Source: Candidatus Delongbacteria bacterium
GTDB taxonomy: Bacteria > CAIWAD01
DNA: 64,000 bases
Direction: 5' to 3'
Assembly: GCA_041675285.1 (NCBI GenBank)
Contig: JBAYTZ010000017.1
Span: 1-64,000, forward strand
The translations under genes were made by a program, and so were the position numbers. Under the pieces are notes generated by a model that was given only the letters and a program-made list of their open reading frames with translations, was not told the DNA's origin and searched no databases. Positions 7,823 through 16,199 of the stretch are shown here, piece by piece. Position 1 is the first letter of the stretch. Each line of letters opens with the position of its first letter.

Positions 7823-9424
7823 CTAGAACTTGTAGCAGGTGATCTCCTTGTTGCCGGACTTGAAGAAGAGCCGGCCGCCCAGCTCGTCCACTTCGTACTC
7901 GGGCTCCTTGGTGCCCAGCACGACGGACTTCTCGTTGGCGCCCGTGGTCTTGTTCACCTGGATGATCCCGGCGCCGGACTTCTGCCCGCCCGGACCCACG
8001 TCGGCCAGCATGTAGACGTAGTTGTCCGAGGACTCGGACTGCTGGAAGCGCTGCTTCATCACCGGGTTGCTGGTGATCAGCGTGTACTGCTGGCTCATGC
8101 CCGTGGATTGGGCGCGGCCGTAGGCGGCGGAGGCGCTGGCGGCGTTGGCGGCCACGATCAGGGCCGTGGAGGCCACTTTGGCCAGCAGACCGGCCTGGGG
8201 CGCGCGGTTGTAAGTGTGGAAGATCTGCTTGCCCCCGAACTCATAGAGGGCCAGGTTCTGGCTGGACTGAAGCAGCAGGCCGTCCTTGCGCAGGGCCAAG
8301 GTGTGGGGGATCTCGCCGTCGCCCAGCTTGATCTTGTCCACCAGTTCGTGGTTGGAACCGTCCTTGAGGTCGATCTCATGGATGGCCCGGTCCGCGTAGA
8401 TGAGGATCTTGCCGTCCTTCACCACGAAGCTGCTGGCGTTCTCCAGATCCTTGAAGGGCTTCTTCCAGGTCTGCAGGCCCGTGGCGGGATCCAGCACCGT
8501 GATGAAGGGCTTGCCCTTGCCCTTGATGCCGCCGGGGCCGCCGCGCACCACCAGGCCCTGGTTGGTGGCTTCCAGCTGATAGACGATGCCCTTGAGCTTG
8601 GCCGGTTTGGCCCAGGCCAGGCTGCCGTCGGAGACCTTCACCGCGGCCAGGGTCTGGTCCAAGGGGACGAACACGGTCTGGCCGTCCGCGCTCAGGGTCA
8701 TCTGGGCGAAACCGCCCTTCACGGCGGGCACGTTCTTCACCTTGAGCTTGGAGGTCCACTTGACCTGGCCGGTCTTGGGATCCAGCATGCGCAGGCCCAT
8801 GGGCGAGACCAACTCGAGGATGCCCTTGCCCTCCACGACCAGCGGGTTCTGGTTGCCGCGGATGCCCATCCGCAGCTTCTTCTTTTCCGAGATGGGGAAG
8901 ACCGCCGGGAATTTCTTGTAGAGGCCGTCGTTGGCCCACATCTCATTGCCCGTGGCCAGATCCACGAGCTTGACGGTCATCTTGCCCTTCTTGCTCATGC
9001 CGTAGAGCAGGAGGCCGCCCGCCTCCGGCAGATAAAACTGGCCCGGGGAGTTGCCCAGTTCGAGCTTGGCTGAATCCCACTTGATCTCGCCCGTGGTCAC
9101 GTCCAGCAGGTAGGTGGTGTTGCCGAAGCCCAACAGGCCGCCCTTGTAGGTCACCGCCGCGAACTGCGTGCCCGGCAGCATTTCGATGAAATCCTCGGGC
9201 ATCTTCTTGAACTGGTCCAGCGACCAGGCCGTCTCGCCGCTGGCGGGGTCCAGCGCGAACAGGGCTTCCTCGGTACCCAGAATCAGGAAACCCGAATCGC
9301 TCAGCTTCTGCCACTGGATCTCGCGATCGAAGTTCTTCACCCATTCCGGCTGCAGGTCGCCGGCCAGGGCCAGTCCCGCGCTCAGCAGCAAACCCGCCAA
9401 AACCGTTCCGGCAATTCGTCGCAT
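7823..9424 (-). CDS. Secreted PQQ-type beta-propeller repeat protein
   Basis: A 533-aa exported protein. An N-terminal signal peptide (RRIAGTVLAGLLLSAGLALA) precedes repeated blades with the motif LDPxTGxxxW, for example LDPASGETAW, LDVTTGEIKW, LDPKTGQVKW and LDPATGLQTW, the hallmark of PQQ/BamB-like eight-bladed propellers. A hydrophobic small-residue stretch (STALIVAANAASASAAYG, about 418-435) interrupts the later blades and might be a flexible or membrane-associated loop. The start ATG has AGGAGGAG upstream. It is flanked by its own terminator and lies alone. It could be a quinoprotein without catalytic residues or an outer-membrane scaffold; no active-site evidence is visible, so no enzymatic role is claimed. 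Confidence 0.85.
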   Translation of the reverse strand: MRRIAGTVLAGLLLSAGLALAGDLQPEWVKNFDREIQWQKLSDSGFLILGTEEALFALDPASGETAWSLDQFKKMPEDFIEMLPGTQFAAVTYKGGLLGFGNTTYLLDVTTGEIKWDSAKLELGNSPGQFYLPEAGGLLLYGMSKKGKMTVKLVDLATGNEMWANDGLYKKFPAVFPISEKKKLRMGIRGNQNPLVVEGKGILELVSPMGLRMLDPKTGQVKWTSKLKVKNVPAVKGGFAQMTLSADGQTVFVPLDQTLAAVKVSDGSLAWAKPAKLKGIVYQLEATNQGLVVRGGPGGIKGKGKPFITVLDPATGLQTWKKPFKDLENASSFVVKDGKILIYADRAIHEIDLKDGSNHELVDKIKLGDGEIPHTLALRKDGLLLQSSQNLALYEFGGKQIFHTYNRAPQAGLLAKVASTALIVAANAASASAAYGRAQSTGMSQQYTLITSNPVMKQRFQQSESSDNYVYMLADVGPGGQKSGAGIIQVNKTTGANEKSVVLGTKEPEYEVDELGGRLFFKSGNKEITCYKF

Positions 9425-9582
9425 GTGACGCTCCTCCTGTTTCCCATTGTGTGACGTGAATCGCTCGGAGGAAAGTATCGGATGCGGGCACCCGCAAATC
9501 CAATAAGCAGGATTAACAGGTGTTGCGGTCTTGCGCGTCCCGAACCCGGATCAAAGCAGTCCAGCGGGCTGGCGCAGGGCCA

Positions 9583-9608
9583 GAAAAAAGCCCGGCGGGT
9601 ACCGGGCT
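9583..9608 (-). terminator. Rho-independent terminator
   Basis: A stem agcccgg/ccgggct (9589-9608) with a six-base loop is followed by six U residues on the minus strand (9583-9588). It ends the small HTH regulator gene whose stop is at 9654. Confidence 0.9.
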
Positions 9609-9653
9609 GGGGGAGTCACATCCGCGGGGGGGGCTGTGACGGAAGGCCGCGGG

Positions 9654-10025
9654 TCAGGCGGCTTCGCCGGTCTGCTGCTGCTCGGCGATCCGGTGGACGT
9701 AATCGTTGATCACGATCAGGTCGTCGATGGGCATGGCCGAGAGGTCCTTGAGCAGCTTCTTGATGATCACGCGCTTGACTTCATTCTTGCGCAACAGACC
9801 CTGCAGATCCTCCGAGAGCAATTGCTCGGGGCTCACGGAAAGGTACAGAAGACTGCTGATCAGATCGGAGATCGTCTCGATACTCTGGCGGTATGGCTTG
9901 CGGCCCGCCAACCACATGGATACCGTGGCTTTGGAGACACCGCACATTTTCGCCACATGGGCTTTTGTGATGCCCAAGTTTGCGAAGATGTACTTCAGGT
10001 TTTCGATGAAAACTGCCGTTTCCAT
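9654..10025 (-). CDS. XRE-like helix-turn-helix regulator
   Basis: A 123-aa protein with an N-terminal helix-turn-helix: LGITKAHVAKMCGVSKATVS is followed by MWLAGRKPYRQSIETIS, the recognition helix and following turn typical of Cro/C1 proteins (residues 17-50). The C-terminal half is helical and charged, with no known ligand domain, and probably dimerises. The start ATG has AAGGAAAA upstream. The gene is monocistronic with its own terminator. The 400-bp region upstream is noticeably richer in AT than the surroundings and divides it from the divergent phosphohexomutase gene. Target genes cannot be told from sequence; local autoregulation is a guess. Confidence 0.8.
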   Translation of the reverse strand: METAVFIENLKYIFANLGITKAHVAKMCGVSKATVSMWLAGRKPYRQSIETISDLISSLLYLSVSPEQLLSEDLQGLLRKNEVKRVIIKKLLKDLSAMPIDDLIVINDYVHRIAEQQQTGEAA

Positions 10026-10428
10026 TGACTATTTTCCTTTTAGTTCTCGCAGAAAATCCGTTGAATCCGACCAATCCCGCCACGTGTGGTGTCGGGTCGG
10101 CACCTCTGAACATAGGAAGGAGCGTGGAAAGGAGCAACCGGACGTGGTTTGAATTTCATCTGTCGTCCATAAAAAAGAACAGGACAGTCGGTCTCCCTTG
10201 AAATCTGGTTCATTTGAATCCACGATTCTTCTCTGGTCTTTTTGTTCATTTTCATCTTGAATCAGCTCGTGAGTTCATCTTTAATCCCCTCTCATTCCTG
10301 AAGATTCAGGACCCGCGCTTCGACGCCGGGCGGGTCCGCCGGGCGGAATCCCGGCAGGCGACGGCGGAACGGGTTCATTCCCAGCGGCCGTTTTTTGGTA
10401 GGTTTGGCCCAACATTCCAGGAGCATCC
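10026..10428. other. AT-richer divergent intergenic region
   Basis: About 400 bp between divergent genes hold no supported ORF. AT content is higher than elsewhere, with runs such as ttttccttttag and cataaaaaagaac, so promoters for both neighbours are likely here. I could not place unambiguous -35/-10 boxes. GGAGCATCC at 10420-10428 supplies the ribosome site of the downstream mutase. Confidence 0.5.
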
Positions 10429-11772
10429 ATGTCCATCTTCAAAGCCTACGACATCCGCGGCTTGGTTCCGGAAGAACTGAATGAAGAGACGGCCTTTCTC
10501 ATCGGCCGGGCGGCGGGCGACTACTTCGGTGCCCGGCGCTTTCTGGTGGGCACGGACGACCGCGCCAGCCGGGACAGCCTCTTCGAGGCCTTCGCCCGCG
10601 GGCTGCGCGCCCAGGGCGTGCAGGTGGTGAGCATCGGCAAGGTCTCCACGCCGATCCTCTATTTCACGGCCGCGGAACTGGACTACGACGCGGGCGTGAT
10701 GATCACGGCCTCGCACAATCCCGGCCAGTACAACGGCTTCAAGTTCTGCCGACGGGACGCCGCCCCGGTGCCCGAGGAGCAACTCCAGGAACTGCGGCGC
10801 CGGGTGGAGAGCGCGGACTTCCAGTCCGTCCCGGCCCGGGTGGGTCCGGCGGAGCAGCTGGACCCCTTCCCCGCCTACCGCGAATTCCTGCGCCGGCGGA
10901 TCAACTTCCACACGCCCTACCAGGTGGTGGTGGACGCGGGCAACGCGGTCTGCGGGCTGTTCGTGGGGGAGAATCTGGCTCTGACGCCCCTGCGCGTGGA
11001 GCCGCTCTACTTTGAATCCGACCCCAGCTTCCCCAACCACGAACCCAATCCGCTGCTGGAGGAGAACACGCGCGAATTGCGGCGCCGGGTGGTGGCCAGC
11101 GGCGCCGACCTGGGCATCGCGCTGGACGGCGACGGCGACCGGATGATGCTAGTGGACGAGGCCGGAGACTTCCTGCAGGGCGACCTCACCACGCTGCTGA
11201 TCGCGCTGGGCCTGGTGGAGACCGGCCACCGCAACTTCGACGTGGTGATCGACTGCCGCGCCAGCCGCGTGGTGGAGGAGACCCTGCGCGCCCACGGCCT
11301 GTCCGTCACCAAGAGCCGGGTGGGCCACACTTTCATCAAGACCCTGATGCGCAAGCAGAAAAGCCTCTGCGGCGGGGAACTCTCCGGGCACTACTACTTC
11401 CAGGAGAGCCACTACACGGAGAGCACGGACCTGGCGCTGTTCACCATCCTGGCCATGATGGAGGCGCGCAAGGCCAGCCTGGCGGAACTCTGGCGCCCGC
11501 TGGCCAAATACCCGCAGTCCGGCGAGATCAACAGCCGCGTGCTCTCCGTGGCGGACACGCTGGCGCGCGTCAAGGCCGGGTTCCAGGACGCGCGCTTCAG
11601 CCAGATCGACGGCCTGACCGTGGAGTACGACTCCTGGTGGTTCAACCTGCGTCCCTCCAACACGGAGCCGCTGTTGCGCCTCAACCTGGAGGCCTCCTCC
11701 CAGGATCAGATGGAAGCGATGCGCGACAAAGTGCTGGCCGTGGTGCGGGCGGAAGGCGGCCAGGAGGCCTGA
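10429..11772 (+). CDS. Phosphomannomutase/phosphoglucomutase
   Basis: A 447-aa alpha-D-phosphohexomutase interconverting hexose 1- and 6-phosphates for cell-envelope sugar nucleotides. All four signature elements are seen: the phosphoserine loop TASHNP (S95), the metal-binding loop DGDGDR (233-238), the sugar loop GGELSGHYYF (315-324) and the phosphate-binding RPSNTEP near 406. It opens with FKAYDIRG, typical of the AlgC/ManB subgroup. ATG is preceded by AGGAG. A bidirectional terminator follows. Mannose versus glucose preference cannot be read from the sequence. Confidence 0.95.
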   Translation: MSIFKAYDIRGLVPEELNEETAFLIGRAAGDYFGARRFLVGTDDRASRDSLFEAFARGLRAQGVQVVSIGKVSTPILYFTAAELDYDAGVMITASHNPGQYNGFKFCRRDAAPVPEEQLQELRRRVESADFQSVPARVGPAEQLDPFPAYREFLRRRINFHTPYQVVVDAGNAVCGLFVGENLALTPLRVEPLYFESDPSFPNHEPNPLLEENTRELRRRVVASGADLGIALDGDGDRMMLVDEAGDFLQGDLTTLLIALGLVETGHRNFDVVIDCRASRVVEETLRAHGLSVTKSRVGHTFIKTLMRKQKSLCGGELSGHYYFQESHYTESTDLALFTILAMMEARKASLAELWRPLAKYPQSGEINSRVLSVADTLARVKAGFQDARFSQIDGLTVEYDSWWFNLRPSNTEPLLRLNLEASSQDQMEAMRDKVLAVVRAEGGQEA

Positions 11773-11795
11773 GGCTTCGCCCAATCGTCATCATG

Positions 11796-11819
11796 AAGAG
11801 GGCCCGTCGGGCCCTCTTT
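11796..11819. terminator. Bidirectional terminator between convergent genes
   Basis: A 10-bp perfect stem aagagggccc/gggccctctt (11796-11805, 11809-11818) with loop GTC is followed by TTGCTT on the plus strand. It separates the mutase gene from the convergent cytochrome gene that stops at 11857. Confidence 0.85.
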
Positions 11820-11856
11820 GCTTATCGTTGATCCGTCGCGCGGCCAGCCCTCCGCC

Positions 11857-13203
11857 TCAGGGCGTGAGCGGGACCAGGCTGTGCGGGTCCACGGCGGGCG
11901 GGGTCTCGTGACACGCGGCGCAGGCGCCGGCGGGATCCTCGTTCATACTCTTGAAGGAAGCGCCCCGGGTGAAGACGTGGGAGCTGCCGCGGCCGTGGCA
12001 GGCTTCGCACTGCACGCCGGAGAGTTCGCCGGTTTCGCGGTCGTTGAGCCAGCCGCCCTTCTCCAGCCAGCCGGTCACCGCGCGGCGGGTGCGCGCCACG
12101 TCGGCCGTGGCCTTGTCGCGCTGCAGCAGGCTCCAGCTGCGGGCGTGGGTCGACCCCTGCCAGGCCTGCCACTGCGCCGCGTGGCACTCCCGGCAGGTGG
12201 CCTGGCCCGAATAGCGCGTGGGGGCGTCCTCGCCGGGCAGGCTGCCCGACGCGATGCCCAGCCGCGCCAGGGTCTGCTGGCGCAGGGCCTCCAGCCGCCC
12301 CCGCTCGATGGCCTCCTCCCGGTCCACCAGGTTGCGCAGGCTCTCGGCCACGCTGGGATCCTCGCGCACGGTGGAATCCAGCGGCAGCAGGCTCCAGTCC
12401 GCCCGCAACAGTCGGCCGTCCCGCACTTCCACGTCCAGCTGTCCCAATCGGCAACCCCGGGAGCCCACGCCGGCCACGCGCACGTCGCCCACCAGGTGGG
12501 CCTCTTCTAAGGCCTCCGCGGCTCCGGTGACCAGCAGCAGATCGGCCAGGCCCTGGAGTCGGCCCGCCAGTTCTTCGGGAGCGCGCGGGCCCAAACCCGC
12601 CACCACCACCAGCACGTCGCACCAGGGCCGCAGCCGGCGGGCGCGTTCCACCACCCGCTCGTTCAATTGGGCCGGATCCACCCGCCCGGGTGCCGCGGCA
12701 GGATCCTGGTGGTCCAGCAGGCCCACCACCAGCCCGCCGCGCTCCGCCACCCAGGCCGTGTCCACGCCGAGCTTGGTGCGCGCCTCGTTCCAGGCGCCAC
12801 CCAGCCAGCGCGTGTTGGTGTTGCGCTGGATCTGGTTGCGCTCCTCGTGGGGCAGGCGGGCGTCCTCCGGACCCAGCACCACCACGTCGTACCACATGAG
12901 GCCCAGCAGGCGGCTCAGTTCCAGGGCCGTGCGCCGGGCGGGCTCATCCAGCTCCGGACCGTGGAGGTTGCCGCCGTCCACCAGTATAAGGGGCGCTCCG
13001 CCGTCCTGGCGCAGCTCGCGCAGCTTGCCCGCCCGCCGGGCCAGCTCGCAGGACGGCGTGCCGCAGCCGCAATCCGCCAGGACGCCGCGGGTGTCCGCGC
13101 TGAACACCAGGCGCAGCCGGCCGCTGCGCTCGCGACAGCCCTGCCCCGCCGTCAGCGCCAGCCCCAGCGCCAGGATCATGACCCACCTGCCCGGATGTCG
13201 CAT
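11857..13203 (-). CDS. UshA-like/three-haem c-type cytochrome, Cys form
   Basis: A 448-aa exported protein. A hydrophobic leader ends near a Cys (TAGQGC23), possibly a lipoprotein site. Residues 30-270 form a domain resembling UshA/5'-nucleotidase metallophosphatases but lacking their metal motifs. It carries a conserved C45-G-C47 followed by LARRAGKLREL and LVDGGN. Residues 330-448 are cytochrome-like, with haem motifs CRECH (337-341), CEACH (399-403) and CAACH (428-432). It should sit in the periplasm or on a membrane and handle electrons. It is a paralogue of the upstream gene, where Cys47 is replaced by a UGA codon at exactly the same residue number. The gap between the two is 115 bp and both lie on the same strand. 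Confidence 0.85.
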   Translation of the reverse strand: MRHPGRWVMILALGLALTAGQGCRERSGRLRLVFSADTRGVLADCGCGTPSCELARRAGKLRELRQDGGAPLILVDGGNLHGPELDEPARRTALELSRLLGLMWYDVVVLGPEDARLPHEERNQIQRNTNTRWLGGAWNEARTKLGVDTAWVAERGGLVVGLLDHQDPAAAPGRVDPAQLNERVVERARRLRPWCDVLVVVAGLGPRAPEELAGRLQGLADLLLVTGAAEALEEAHLVGDVRVAGVGSRGCRLGQLDVEVRDGRLLRADWSLLPLDSTVREDPSVAESLRNLVDREEAIERGRLEALRQQTLARLGIASGSLPGEDAPTRYSGQATCRECHAAQWQAWQGSTHARSWSLLQRDKATADVARTRRAVTGWLEKGGWLNDRETGELSGVQCEACHGRGSSHVFTRGASFKSMNEDPAGACAACHETPPAVDPHSLVPLTP

Positions 13204-13275
13204 GCCGCACCCCCGTGTTACACGGCGCTCAGGATACCAATCGCCCGAGCCCGCGAGGCGGGGTCCGGGTCAACG

Positions 13276-13309
13276 CGAAAGCGGGCGGCCTCGTCGTGAG
13301 ACCGCCCGC
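13276..13309 (-). terminator. Possible terminator between the two cytochrome genes
   Basis: A stem gcgggcgg/ccgcccgc (13281-13288 and 13302-13309) is followed by only TTTCG on the minus strand. It lies just after the selenoprotein-candidate gene. The U tract is weak, so partial read-through into the next cytochrome gene is likely. Confidence 0.45.
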
Positions 13310-13318
13310 CGGGAGCCG

Positions 13319-14878
13319 TCAGTTCTTCTTGTCGCCCGGTGGCGGCGAGACGGGCGTGGTGCCGCGCTGGGTGGGCGGCAGCGCCGTGCTGGTGGGTTTG
13401 GGCTTGGTGGCGGCGGGGGCCTTGTCACCCAGCTTGAGTTTGTCCCCCGGTGTCAACGTGGCCTTGGGCGCCGTGGACTCCGGCCCCTTGGGCGCGGTCA
13501 CCGGCGTGGCGGCCAGCGCCGGATGCGCCAGCTTCAGCCCGGCCTGCAGATCGAAGTTGGGCGAATTGGTCGTGTCGTGGCAGCGCAGGCAAGTGGTCTC
13601 CGGCTTGATCAGGGTCTCCAGCGCGCCGCCCTTGCTCTTCACGTGCTCGCTGCCCCGCCCGTGGCAGGATTCGCACTGCACGTTGTACAGGTGCGAGCTC
13701 TCGCGCCGGTCCACGAAGCCGCTCTCCTCCAGCCAGCCCGTCACCGAACGCTTGACCTTCTGCTCGTTCTCGCTCTCGCGGTTGCGGATCAGGTCGCTGA
13801 AGGTCCGGCCGTGCACGGTCTGGCGCCAGGAATTGTGCTGGTCCATGTGGCACTCGCGGCAATCCTTCTCCCCGGTGTAGCGCAGGGGGCTGCCCGCGCC
13901 GGGCATGTCCGCGGCCTTCAGGTTGAGCAGGGCCAGCTTCTCCAGCCGCAGCTTCTCCAGGGCGGCCTGCTTGACGCGCTCCTGCTCCAGCTTGAAATCG
14001 TCCATCAGCTGGGTCACCACGGGATCCACCGGCAGGTCATGGCCCAGCACCACCACCTGGTAGTCCGTGGCCACCAGCTTCTTCTCCTTGTTCAGGAGCA
14101 GGTCGAAGCGCGCGATATGCCGGCCGCGGTCCCCCGCGTTGCCGATGGTCACGCTGCCTTCCCGGCGCGGCGTCATCCAGGGCGTGTTCACACCGCCGAG
14201 GATCATCATGTCCACCAAGCCATTCACCCGACGGGCGAGGGGCTCGGGATTGTTCACGTCGGTGAAGGCCACCATGGCCACCACGTCGCAGCGCTTGGCC
14301 AGATCCCGGGCGGTGGCTTCCAGGTTGTCCGCGATCTCCTCGGCCTTCATGTTGTTGGCGATCCAGCTGGGATCGACGTAACTGAAGACACCGACCCGCA
14401 CCCCGTCAAATTTCTGGATCCAGACTTCCTGGACGCCCTTGGGCCGACCCGATTCGGCGAAGTTCGTGCCGATCCACGGGAAGGCCGACGCGGCCAGCAT
14501 GGCCTGACGCAGGCTGTCCGGCAGGGCGTAGTCCTTGGGGCCCATCACGGCCAGGTTGTACTTCTGCCGACCCATCATCTTCAGGATGAAGCCCGCCTCA
14601 CGAACGGCCGCGTCATCCTTCTTGAAGGAATGGATGTTGCCCGCGTCCACCAGCACCATGCGTTCGGCACCGATCAGCGCGCGCAGGCTGTCCACCACAT
14701 ATTGACGCCTGGCAAGACCGCCAAGCTTCTTGCTGTGTCAGCCACAGTCCTCGAGGTAGCCGGTACAATCCGAGGTGAAGACCAACGACAGCTTGTAGCT
14801 CTCACGGGTGGCACAGCCTCCGTTGAGGAAGCCCATGAGCAGCAGGAAAAATGCAGCTGCGGGAAAAAACCGTCTCAT
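13319..14878 (-). CDS. UshA-like/three-haem cytochrome with in-frame UGA, candidate selenoprotein
   Basis: The frame 13319-14698 lacks a start region and signal peptide. Both appear if it is extended through one TGA (14738-14740) to ATG 14878, which has GGAG upstream. The 519-aa reading gives signal MRRFFPAAAFFLLLMGFLNG with Cys22 (possible lipoprotein), then LVFTSDCTGYLEDCG, UGA as residue 47, HSKKLGGLARR. The paralogue at 11857-13203 aligns as LVFSADTRGVLADCG, Cys47, GTPSCELARR, so UGA replaces a conserved Cys. A SECIS-like hairpin follows the UGA. The C-terminal part has haem motifs CRECH (340-344), CESCH (402-406), CLRCH (430-434) and a Pro/Lys/Thr-rich tail. A frameshift or sequencing error is unlikely because the frame is intact on both sides. 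The alternative is a plain nonsense mutation. Confidence 0.85.
14704..14740 (-). promoter_or_regulatory. UGA codon and SECIS-like hairpin
   Basis: Immediately 3' of the UGA the mRNA can form CUUGGC/GCCAGG (6 bp, extended by a G-C pair, then beyond one mismatch A-U and G-C), with apical loop GGUCUU. The GGUCU sequence lies at +19 to +23 after UGA. From memory, the E. coli fdhF SECIS has GGUCU in its apical loop at the same distance. Bacterial SelB-recognised elements need a short stem with G and U in the loop at about this spacing, so the fit is good. It is encoded wholly within the reading frame, as in bacterial selenoprotein genes. Confidence 0.75.
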
Positions 14879-14943
14879 GCTCGCTCCAGTCCTGAATCCG
14901 CGCGGTCACCGGCGACCGGCGCGCAATGGTAAAGCCTTCCAAG

Positions 14944-15630
14944 CTATCCTGCAAACTGGCGGTCCGGGTTCGGGTCTGCCGTCCGCGTGTCCAGATCGTC
15001 CAGGCGCCGCAGGAAATCCCCCAACACCCAGGCCGTCATGCCCCAGACCCGGGCGCCGGGGAGGGGAAACTCCCAGGCCGCCTGCCCGCGCAGCCAGGCC
15101 GGCTGAGCCAGCTCGGCCAGTTCCGCCACGGGCGTGAACCACAATTCGCTGCTCTCCGCGCTGCCCAGCGCCACCCTGGCCCCATCGTCCAGCCAGCCCA
15201 CCACGGGCACCACGTGATGCCGCGAGACGGGCACGCGGATCGTCCCCAGCGCGCCCAGCAGCCGGACCTGGCCGGGATCCAGCCGCACCTCCTCCAGCGC
15301 CTCGCGCAGGGCCGTGGCCGCGGGATCCGCGTCCCCGGGATCCATCCGCCCGCCGGGCAGGGCGATCTGCCCCGCGTGCTCGTCCAGGTGCGCGGAGCGG
15401 CGCACCAGCAGCACCTCGGGACCCCGCCGGCCCGGGCGCAGGGCCAGCAGCACGGCAGCGGGCCGCTCCCCGTCCCGGCACTCGGGCGGCCCCGCGGGCA
15501 GGGGATCCAGCACGGGCGCCAGCCGGGCCGGTGTCAGGCCGTCGCGACACAGCAAACGGACGCCCCTGAACGGCGGGGGCGGCGCGCCGGTTCCCGCCGG
15601 GGGCGGGCTTTTTTCATCGGCCGGAGTCAT
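14944..15630 (-). CDS. Nudix hydrolase, CoA-pyrophosphatase-like
   Basis: A 228-aa protein with a Nudix box at the expected place: LPGGRMDPGDADPAATALRE followed by ALEEVRL, fitting GX5EX7REUXEEXGU with D in place of the first E. The wording LPGGxxxPGDxDPxxTALRE is typical of the NudL/NUDT7 group that cleaves coenzyme A derivatives. The start is uncertain. ATG 15630 is used, but a hairpin with a T tract (15593-15616) covers the first codons and no good ribosome site is seen, so a later TTG near 15553 is possible. Longer frames upstream are dispersed repeat. The stop is 65 bp before the UGA-containing cytochrome gene on the same strand. Confidence 0.8.
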   Translation of the reverse strand: MTPADEKSPPPAGTGAPPPPFRGVRLLCRDGLTPARLAPVLDPLPAGPPECRDGERPAAVLLALRPGRRGPEVLLVRRSAHLDEHAGQIALPGGRMDPGDADPAATALREALEEVRLDPGQVRLLGALGTIRVPVSRHHVVPVVGWLDDGARVALGSAESSELWFTPVAELAELAQPAWLRGQAAWEFPLPGARVWGMTAWVLGDFLRRLDDLDTRTADPNPDRQFAG

Positions 15631-15647
15631 TGGGTAATCCACTATTC

Positions 15648-15680
15648 CCTTCCCCCTGCAAGGGGGAAGGTTAGGATGGG
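15648..15680. repeat. REP-like hairpin, CCTTCCCCCT type
   Basis: A 10-bp inverted repeat ccttccccct/agggggaagg (15648-15657, 15661-15670) is followed by ttaggatggg. A near-identical unit, ccttccccc/gggggaagg followed by acgggatggg, lies at 16046-16080, and the core of the palindrome at 5397-5436 uses the same word. These look like repetitive extragenic palindromes. No gene is supported in 15631-16199. Confidence 0.7.
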
Positions 15681-15710
15681 GGTTCACCGCATCTTGTTCA
15701 TCTGTCGGAT

Positions 15711-16020
15711 GCCTTGTTTTCCACCTTTCTGCTTGCGCCAGAAAGGTGGCCCAACGCCTGTCATCCCCCGGCTTGACCGGGGAATCCCATGCCCTCACTG
15801 GTTCTCCCGGAGACTGCCGGAGGCCTTGTTTTCCACCTTTCTGCTTGCGCCAGAAAGGTGGAGCCAAAGAGGCGCTTTTTCTCAACGGCTAGAGTCAGGC
15901 CACCTCACGGTGGCCTTCCGCTAGCCGCTGCCACGCATTCCTCGTGCCACGTAGTTGGTTCCGCCTGACGGCGTCACCACCTGGTTCTGGTTCAGGCCTG
16001 AAGGCCTTCACCTCACGCGT
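15711..16020. repeat. Dispersed composite intergenic repeat, copies 2 and 3
   Basis: Copy 2 (15711-15791) has module A, with inverted repeat ccacctttctg/cagaaaggtgg (15721-15731, 15739-15749), directly followed by module B palindrome cccccggcttgaccgggg. Copy 3 (15823-16020) has module A (inverted repeat 15833-15843/15851-15861) followed by module C (agagtcaggccacct, gtagttggttcc, cttcacctcacgc). Copy 1 at 139-373 contains A, C and B. The shuffled module order suggests separately mobile or recombining units. Translations through this region are not real genes. Confidence 0.8.
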
Positions 16021-16045
16021 CCCATCCACGTCCGCTTGCGCGACC

Positions 16046-16189
16046 CCTTCCCCCGCGAAGTGGGGGAAGGACGGGATGGGGGTGAGGCCCTGATGATCAA
16101 GCCCTCTGGCAGATTGCCGGAAGTCCCACGCCCGACCCAGGCCAAGTCCAGCAAATCGTCTGTGTCTCTGTGTCTCTGTGGTGAGGAAT
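16046..16189. repeat. REP-like hairpin plus CTCTGTG simple repeat
   Basis: An inverted repeat ccttccccc/gggggaagg (16046-16054, 16062-16070) is followed by gggatggggg. Further on, tctgtgtctctgtgtctctg (16160-16179) is a short CTCTGTG array that ends just before the spoT stop codon at 16200. Related arrays occur at 538-557 and, inverted, at 19988-20014. Confidence 0.65.
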
Positions 16190-16199
16190 CAGTGGCGGG

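Noticed and set aside
13319..14698. Cytochrome gene starting at GTG 14698
   Set aside because: No signal peptide for a c-type cytochrome and no ribosome site there; reading through the UGA to ATG 14878 restores both and aligns with the paralogue.
14738..14740. TGA as an ordinary pseudogene-forming stop
   Set aside because: No other lesion in 519 codons, Cys at the aligned position in the paralogue, and a SECIS-like hairpin all favour recoding. Not fully excluded.
15593..15616. Plus-strand terminator before the Nudix gene
   Set aside because: The hairpin with T tract has no plus-strand gene upstream; it may only mark the start uncertainty of the Nudix gene.
15631..15885. N-terminal extension of the Nudix hydrolase
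   Set aside because: The extra codons are the dispersed repeat and REP-like palindrome, not protein-like sequence.
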